Below the pieces are notes generated by a model, which did not search any database, was not told where the DNA came from, and worked only from the letters and a program-made list of their open reading frames with translations. From Xanthobacteraceae bacterium (GTDB lineage: Bacteria; Pseudomonadota; Alphaproteobacteria; Rhizobiales; Xanthobacteraceae): DNA of 10,518 nucleotides. Location of the stretch: contig JASHRR010000506.1 in the NCBI GenBank assembly GCA_030037185.1, positions 1-10,518 of the forward strand, read 5' to 3'. Position numbers and translations under genes: made by a program. This document shows positions 5,972 to 10,518 of the stretch, piece by piece (the stretch's first letter is position 1; the number at the start of each line of letters is the position of its first letter).

Positions 5972-6466
5972 TCAATCCACCGAGATCGATGGCCCATCAA
6001 TCGAAGCATCGAATACAAAATTATTTTTCAGGTATTCCGCAATCCTCAGCTTAATTTCATGGTAAGAGGCACTCTGTGGATTGTCTGCCAAAGCCTCCGT
6101 GCACTCTCCTATGATTGCATCGAATGTCTTGCCAGCTGCCAACATCGATCCGATAGAGTCTACCCATTGGTAGGAGTACCGTCCAGCGTCCGGAGCGATA
6201 CCAAAATGCTCACGCATCTTATGATCAATCAATTGCAGAGGTACAGGACCGGCAGTCAGATTTCCCTTACGAGTGAAGCTGAAGCATTGTTGGATGAACA
6301 GTGTTTCCACATTGTGAGAGATCTGTGATCTCGTGACCTGAACAGCTCCGATCAGGCGTGCGATGATGTCACTTTTCTCTTCTGCTCCCAGGGTGTGCCA
6401 GACAGGCGAACCAATAAGTGTCTTGAGAGTGTCCAACAGCGCCGGTGCTCGTTTTATTCCATTCAT
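5972..6466 (-). CDS. Unrecognised 164-residue protein upstream of PII
   Basis: I do not recognise this family. The protein has no signal peptide, transmembrane segment or cysteine motif and should be cytoplasmic. It looks mostly helical: an N-terminal amphipathic half (LLDTLKTLIGSPVWHTLG), a middle with SRTRKG-like polar and QLIDHKMREHFG segments, and a C-terminal helix rich in charged residues (YHEIKLRIAEYLKNNF). The ATG at 6466 is preceded by only a weak AGGTAAG. The gene is markedly lower in G+C than the cytochrome genes, which suggests a different origin. Its same-strand position before PII makes co-transcription possible. Coding status is supported by sensible composition and length, and not by homology. 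Confidence 0.6.
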   Translation of the reverse strand: MNGIKRAPALLDTLKTLIGSPVWHTLGAEEKSDIIARLIGAVQVTRSQISHNVETLFIQQCFSFTRKGNLTAGPVPLQLIDHKMREHFGIAPDAGRYSYQWVDSIGSMLAAGKTFDAIIGECTEALADNPQSASYHEIKLRIAEYLKNNFVFDASIDGPSISVD

Positions 6467-7842
6467 GCTGCTTACCTGTCGACAAGGACGAGAGTGAACC
6501 GGCGGGGTCCGGTCGCCTGTTCGTCAAGCGGAACGCTGGCACTTGCGGGATAGCTTCGCTGGGCGTCACTGCGAGATCCAGAGCTATTGGGACCGATCCG
6601 GTCATCGCGCTGCGCTAGCACATAGGATTGGAGGCGCCTGCAATTTCAACATGATCCCTCCTTCTTAGTGTTTCGAGCTAAACTTGATGCAACGATAACA
6701 ATCGCTGGCAACGAACACCTTGAGGAGCGTCAAATTGACGACCTGCCATATCGCGATCGAGGACTACCGACGTCGTGCTCAAAATCACGCCGGATCGGAA
6801 ACGGCTTCCGATGACCTGACGGGCAGCCACGAAGTGTCAACGACGGGAGTCAGCCGGCTAATGGGGTCTCCGCTAGTGTGCGGCGCTGGCGTTATAACTC
6901 ATCGGCTGGGAAGGATCGCCGACGGCACGGGGTGCGGCGAGTGGTTTGGTCAAATGGAGCTCCAATTCGGACAAGATGTCGGCGGTCGGACAGAACGGCG
7001 GAACAACGCTACTGCGACTGGGGAGTGATCGAGCTACTCACGAGAGGTTTTCTTCGATGGACAAGCCTCGCAGCCCCGGAACGCGGCCGCGTAATGCAAA
7101 CTCACCCGAGGCACCACACCTCCACCTGGATCGATCCCGAGGCGCGCCATCATATTGCGGATCTAGAGCGGCTCGCGCTGGCGTTCGGCCCACGATGCCA
7201 TAAAGAATCGTCCCTTCTTTATCGCCCGGCAACCCTGGAGACAGCAGGACGCTTTTCATATGATATGAGTCAAAAGAATCCATTTCTCGCTCGGATGCTG
7301 GCTTGATTGTGCTCTCTAGAGAGGTTTCTGCAACCGCCTTTGCAAGCTCTCGGGTCGCGCGGTTGGAGCCATTCCTAAGCTCCGTAGGTCGTTCAGCCGA
7401 ACGCCTTGAGCCGCATCCGTTGCCGCCTCGTAGGAAGGCGGAGATCTGTGACCGTTAGTTTTCAGCGCCTTGACCATCTTGTTGATGCATTCAACGACAC
7501 TGCTTTCTGAATTCCGGTTTTCAAGTATGCTGACAAGCAGCACGAGCGCATACGTCGATTGGGATCATGAGAATTGCCAGGATAGAGTTTCCGCAGACGC
7601 AGCTCGTGCACTATTGGAGCTCAAGGCCGTTGATGCCTGGCCTGTGCTAAGTGTTAACGAGACACTGTTGTTGGGTACCGGCGTCCTTCGCCTGATCGAC
7701 GGCATCACGCACAGCTTTGGCCCGGCGCTGGGCGCTCTAATCTAAACATCCGCCGCTCAAATATCGCATCGTCGATCTCGTCCTGCGCGACTTGCGAGGC
7801 GAGGCCGCGTACGTCTGCGCAGCAGATGTACTCCGACACCGC
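6467..7842. other. Region without a supported gene
   Basis: Several short open frames exist on both strands, for example 6878-7306 (+), 7038-7283 (-) and 7470-7745 (+). None has a recognisable family, a convincing ribosome binding site or consistent codon use. Frames overlap heavily. The 3' flank of the propeller pseudogene reads on, in frame after its TAG, as about 45 residues with a plausible protein look (AVSEYICCADVRGLASQ, then DEIDDAIFERRMF), which may be a gene remnant. The rest looks like decayed or non-coding sequence. Confidence 0.4.
6728..6740. repeat. 13-bp perfect palindrome CGTCAAATTGACG
   Basis: CGTCAA and TTGACG flank a single central A. It lies about 260 bp upstream of the unrecognised gene at 6466. 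It could be an operator half-site pair, but no regulator can be named. Confidence 0.35.
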
Positions 7843-9013
7843 CTATTTGCCCGCGCTCGCGGGGGAGACAGCGATTGAGGCGGATTTCTTCGGGCCAATG
7901 TTCAGCGACGAAATGTCCATCACATAGGTGTAAAGGCCGCCCGCAAATCCCGCTCCCTCGGAACGGGCAAACAGCATCTTGGTGCCGTCGGGCGAGATCG
8001 AGGGAAAGCCGTTGAAACCGCCGTCGAACGTCAGCCGCACCTGTTCGCCCACCTCCAGATCGCCCAGGAAGATTTCCCTGTTTGACGGATTGTCGATGAG
8101 CGTACGCACAAACACATAGTGCCGGCCATCTGGTGCACGATAGGGCGCCCAGTTCATCCAGTTGTCGAACGTGCGTTGGACGAATTCCCCGGTCTCGGTA
8201 TCTATCGTATAGATCGTCATCGGGGTCGGACGTATCTTGCCGTAGGTGGCGCGACTCCAGGCGCGCATCATAATGGTCTTCGAGTCCGGCAGAAAGAATG
8301 GCGCGCCCTCCTGCAAACCCGGCGTATCGGTCAGCCTCTTCTCGCCGGTGCCGTCGGCGTTCATGATGTAGAGATCGAGCGCGCCATCGATCTGACGGCT
8401 GAACACGATCTTGTTGCCGTCGGGCGACACAGATACCTCGGCATCATATAGACGTTGTCGGTCAGGCGCTTGCGAGTCCGCCATCGATGTCCGCAACGTA
8501 GAGCTCGGTACCTTGCGGGTAGTTGTTCTATTCCGACACGTTTCCGAGCGGAATATCCATATGGTGGCGCGTCGACGTAAAGATCACATGCTTGCCATCG
8601 GGAAAGAAATAGGAGCAAAGGTCCTGTCCGCGATCATTAACCCGCCATTTGGTCTTGCCGTCGTCGGAAAAAATCCAGGTCAGCGCTCCTGTGCTGCGCC
8701 CAGCCGTGTGGGCGCCGTCCGGGTCCTGCGTCTGCGCTATAACGTGGTAGTTGTCGGGAGCGTAATATGCTTCGGCCGATTGCGGTATGTTTGGAATGCG
8801 CCAAGTCGGCAATTCCTGCGGCGAGGCTCTCCTGAGATGGACAACAGAATAGTCTGTGCTCCCGCCCAGCACCCGCAGTTCCGGCGGACTCGCGTCGGGC
8901 GGTTGCGTAGGCAGCTCTGTTGTGGGCGGACCGGATTGCGCCAGCGCCAGGGTCGCGGCGGTGCAATGGATCACTAACAGGTATAGCCATAGGGTTGATC
9001 GTGATTTGACCAA
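7843..9013 (-). pseudogene. Broken PD40/TolB-like beta-propeller gene
   Basis: If repaired, this would encode a secreted protein of about 390 residues. A TTG start at 9013 with GAGGA seven bases upstream gives a signal peptide ending LALA-QSGPP. Propeller repeats of the PD40/WD40-like type follow: GQDLCSYFFPDGKHVIFTS, AEVSVSPDGNKIVFSR, DLYIMNADGTGEKRLTDT, RAPDGRHYVFVRT, FPSISPDGTKMLFAR. Such repeats occur in TolB and related periplasmic proteins, where they mediate protein contacts or ligand binding. Three lesions fall within 90 bp: an in-frame TAG at 8528-8530 (NVSE-stop-NNYPQGTELYVADIDGG), a one-base loss near 8475-8479 before RKRLTDNV, and another near 8445-8450 before DAEVSVS. The flanking halves remain well conserved, so decay is recent, or the consensus has errors there. 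Its original role is not known. It lies downstream of the two monoheme cytochromes on the same strand. Confidence 0.8.
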
Positions 9014-9059
9014 GGGGCATTCCTCAACAGCTTTGTTCTTTCGAACCGAACGATTACAG

Positions 9060-9101
9060 TCATTCGAAGTCACCTTCGGACAAGATCTCAAGACGGACCA
9101 T
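9060..9101 (-). other. Possible 13-codon leader ORF
   Basis: A very good ribosome binding site (GGAGGAG) precedes ATG at 9101, which opens MVRLEILSEGDFE and stops at 9060-9062. It sits between a decayed gene tail and the propeller gene. It may be a leader peptide or the truncated start of a lost gene. Only the ribosome binding site supports it. Confidence 0.25.
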
Positions 9102-9114
9102 CGGTCTCCTCCGG

Positions 9115-9267
9115 TCAGAAACCTGGATTGTCCGCCTTGGGCAAGCCGATCCATTTGAACAAGCGACGCATCCCCACCGTCGGGCGGTACACGCGCTCGC
9201 GCTCAAAGAGCAATCGATGTCAGTAGACGTCACCCAACGCCGGCTCTTGACGCAAGCACTGGATGAA
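9115..9267 (-). pseudogene. C-terminal remnant of an unidentified gene
   Basis: One minus-strand frame reads FIQCLRQEPALGDVY, then TGA (9220-9222), then HRLLFERERVYRPTVGMRR, LFKWIGLPKADNPGF and a terminal TGA (9115-9117). The composition and G+C-rich third positions look like genuine protein ending, and Trp would fit at the TGA. Upstream the frame is closed by a TAA, and 9268-9515 contains no convincing frame, so most of the gene is lost or scrambled. The family is not recognised. This is an inference from composition only. Confidence 0.35.
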
Positions 9268-9515
9268 ATTTTATCACCGTAGAGTCTGAGGCGGAGCAAG
9301 CCCCGCGAGGCTGCCAAACGAACTGCCCCGGGGATCGGGAGAGGCTCGGTTTGCACCGCGACCGTATCGCTACGCTGCCTCGCGTAGTGGTATTATGCCA
9401 AACTGGCTCGCATCCGCCCATTGATGCCGGCAACGGGCGGCATCTCTCCGACACACCCTCTGAACAGCAGCCGGTTCGATTTTCGTTGGTGCGGAACGCA
9501 CCCTTAGCACCAGAG

Positions 9516-9860
9516 CTAACGCAGCGTTCCGATGTAGGCGGCGATGTCATTGGCCTCGATGCGAGTTAAATTCATATTCGGCATCTTGGCATGAGGATCA
9601 AGCAGGAATGTCACGAGGCCCGGCTCGCTGAAATTTGGCCGTTTGGCGATCTCCTCGAAGGGCGGGGCATCGGCGTTGGCCTGCCGCTGACCGACGGTGA
9701 CCACATGGCACGCCGCGCACCACCGCTCTGCCACCCGCATGCCGTTCGAGGCATTGGCGGCCATGGCGGGCCGGACGACGCCGCCGGCGACGATTTTGCA
9801 TGCGGCTGCGGAAAGCACAGTAACCGCAGCGATCACCAAGAAAAGTCCAGCCTTGCTCAT
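9516..9860 (-). CDS. Monoheme class I cytochrome c
   Basis: A 114-residue protein. The N-terminal hydrophobic segment (residues 4-20) and a signal cleavage near PAMA-ANA (about residue 34) direct it to the periplasm; if uncleaved it would be membrane-anchored. The heme motif is CAACH (48-52), and the axial ligand is probably M93 in AKMPNM. The C-terminal helix EANDIAAYIGTLR is typical of small class I cytochromes. A strong Shine-Dalgarno (GAGGAGG) lies seven bases upstream of the ATG. It follows the related cytochrome at 9951-10274 by 90 bp on the same strand, so the two are probably co-transcribed. Both share the ADAPPF/SEAPPF segment after the heme. The role as electron shuttle is inferred from the family. 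Confidence 0.88.
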   Translation of the reverse strand: MSKAGLFLVIAAVTVLSAAACKIVAGGVVRPAMAANASNGMRVAERWCAACHVVTVGQRQANADAPPFEEIAKRPNFSEPGLVTFLLDPHAKMPNMNLTRIEANDIAAYIGTLR

Positions 9861-9950
9861 GTTGACCCCTCCTCTAGAAGGTTAAGATTCTGGGAGATAT
9901 CGCGCCCACTCACGAGTCGAGCACCCTGCGCCCCCTTTTATCCGACGAAG

Positions 9951-10274
9951 CTATTTCAAGCTGAGAATGTAGGCGATCACATCTTGCCGCTCATCCGATT
10001 GCAGGATGATATTGGGCATTTGCCGGTGTGAGGTCAGTAACGCGGCGGTTAATGCGATGGTAGTCATGCCTGGAGTGGCAGCCAGCATGGGAAACGGCGG
10101 CGCTTCGCTATTGGGTGATACTAATTGACCCCTGGCTACGACATGGCAGGCCGCGCAAATTGTCCGCGCGATCTCGCGCCCATGCCCGATATCGGCATCC
10201 TGGGCAAGGACCGGACTGGGAAGCAGAAGCCCCGAATTCGCGAGCGCTGCGAGAAGGGTGAGGCCTGTTTTCAT
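9951..10274 (-). CDS. Monoheme class I cytochrome c
   Basis: A 107-residue protein with a signal peptide ending PVLA-QDA (about residue 24). The heme motif is CAACH (40-44), and the likely axial ligand is M86 in RQMPNI. It ends with the helix RQDVIAYILSLK. AGGAG lies six bases upstream of the ATG. It is the intact relative of the decayed fragment at the left edge of the window, with strong nucleotide similarity around the heme motif (61-115 versus 10143-10197). It is the first visible gene of the minus-strand unit that includes the next cytochrome. Confidence 0.9.
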   Translation of the reverse strand: MKTGLTLLAALANSGLLLPSPVLAQDADIGHGREIARTICAACHVVARGQLVSPNSEAPPFPMLAATPGMTTIALTAALLTSHRQMPNIILQSDERQDVIAYILSLK

Positions 10275-10479
10275 GTGTGTCTCCTGTCATTGCTTTGCAT
10301 GAGTACCAGGAATCACGATTTCAATTTGTGAGGCGACTTCGTGATTTCAAAAGCGTCAACTCGGTTCCGCCAACGTCATGACTCTCCTCCCCGGCAACCG
10401 CAACGAGTGGAACTCGCGGCCTCGGCGCTCGACGTTTGCTATCGTGGTTTTAGAAAAAAGGCGAGACGGCCAAAATCGC
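10275..10479. promoter_or_regulatory. Upstream region of the monoheme cytochrome unit
   Basis: No coding sequence was seen here. The only clear structure is an 8-bp inverted repeat, AATCACGA (10311-10318) and TCGTGATT (10339-10346), with a 20-base spacer, about 40-70 bp upstream of the cytochrome start. Its position suits an operator or promoter element. No FNR-type box was found. Confidence 0.4.
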
Positions 10480-10518
10480 AGCAAGAAAATCTTGTTCGGT
10501 CAGGGCCGCCCCACGCCG
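10480..10518. repeat. Dispersed repeat, copy 2, cut by window edge
   Basis: AGCAAGAAAATCTTGTT, then TCAGGG and a CGCCC tract, matches the repeat at 5380-5417 with one inserted A and a few substitutions. The repeat may continue past the window. Confidence 0.65.

Noticed and set aside
5391..6065. Plus-strand open frame of 224 codons opposite the PII gene
   Set aside because: The opposite strand encodes a full, conserved PII protein with a good ribosome binding site.
6878..7306. Possible gene on the plus strand with a His-rich segment
   Set aside because: No ribosome binding site, no recognised family, and strongly overlapping alternative frames; protein-like stretches are short and ambiguous.
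211..8530. Amber (TAG) recoding, because sequence continues in frame after TAG at 211, 7843 and 8528
   Set aside because: The decayed cytochrome and the propeller gene also carry frameshifts, and other TAG-ended genes (for example 2765 and 9516) are soon followed by further stops, so ordinary termination and gene decay explain the data better.
8411..8977. Plus-strand open frame opposite the propeller gene
   Set aside because: It is a shadow of the minus-strand PD40-type repeats, which are recognisable despite the lesions.

Overview
The window looks like an accessory, cytochrome-rich region of an alphaproteobacterium, probably of the Bradyrhizobium/Rhodopseudomonas/Nitrobacter type. This assignment is an inference. 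It rests on the G+C-rich coding sequence, a small Omp25-like outer-membrane barrel of the kind common in Hyphomicrobiales (Rhizobiales), and a FixK/FNR-type box. No rRNA, tRNA, CRISPR array or intact insertion sequence was found.

Layout. (1) 1-852, minus strand: a decayed monoheme cytochrome c that runs off the window edge, preceded by an intact diheme c4-type cytochrome. (2) 853-1202: a divergent intergenic region with a 23-bp tandem duplication and a perfect TTGAT-N4-ATCAA box. (3) 1203-4923, plus strand: the core. It holds a Cyc2-like fused cytochrome-porin, a small outer-membrane beta-barrel, and two diheme c4-type cytochromes in a compact array. (4) 4924-5495: an intergenic gap with inverted repeats and one copy of a dispersed repeat. 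(5) 5496-6466, minus strand: a PII (GlnB/GlnK-like) signal protein whose T-loop lacks the uridylylated tyrosine, behind an unrecognised 164-residue protein. (6) 6467-7842: no gene that can be supported. (7) 7843-9267, minus strand: a PD40/TolB-like propeller gene broken by an amber codon and two frameshifts, and the tail of another decayed gene. (8) 9516-10274, minus strand: two small monoheme cytochromes c. The window ends in a second copy of the dispersed repeat.

How the parts may work together. The Cyc2-like protein would carry one heme at the outer membrane and pass electrons through its barrel. The periplasmic diheme c4-type proteins are the expected next carriers, as Cyc1 follows Cyc2 in the Acidithiobacillus ferrooxidans rus operon. 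The small monoheme cytochromes could be further shuttles. The best reading is a candidate module for taking electrons from an extracellular donor such as Fe(II), possibly controlled by oxygen through the FNR/FixK box. The donor and the downstream oxidase or reductase are not visible. The flanks carry many signs of gene decay and duplication: paralogous cytochromes, broken genes and repeated segments.
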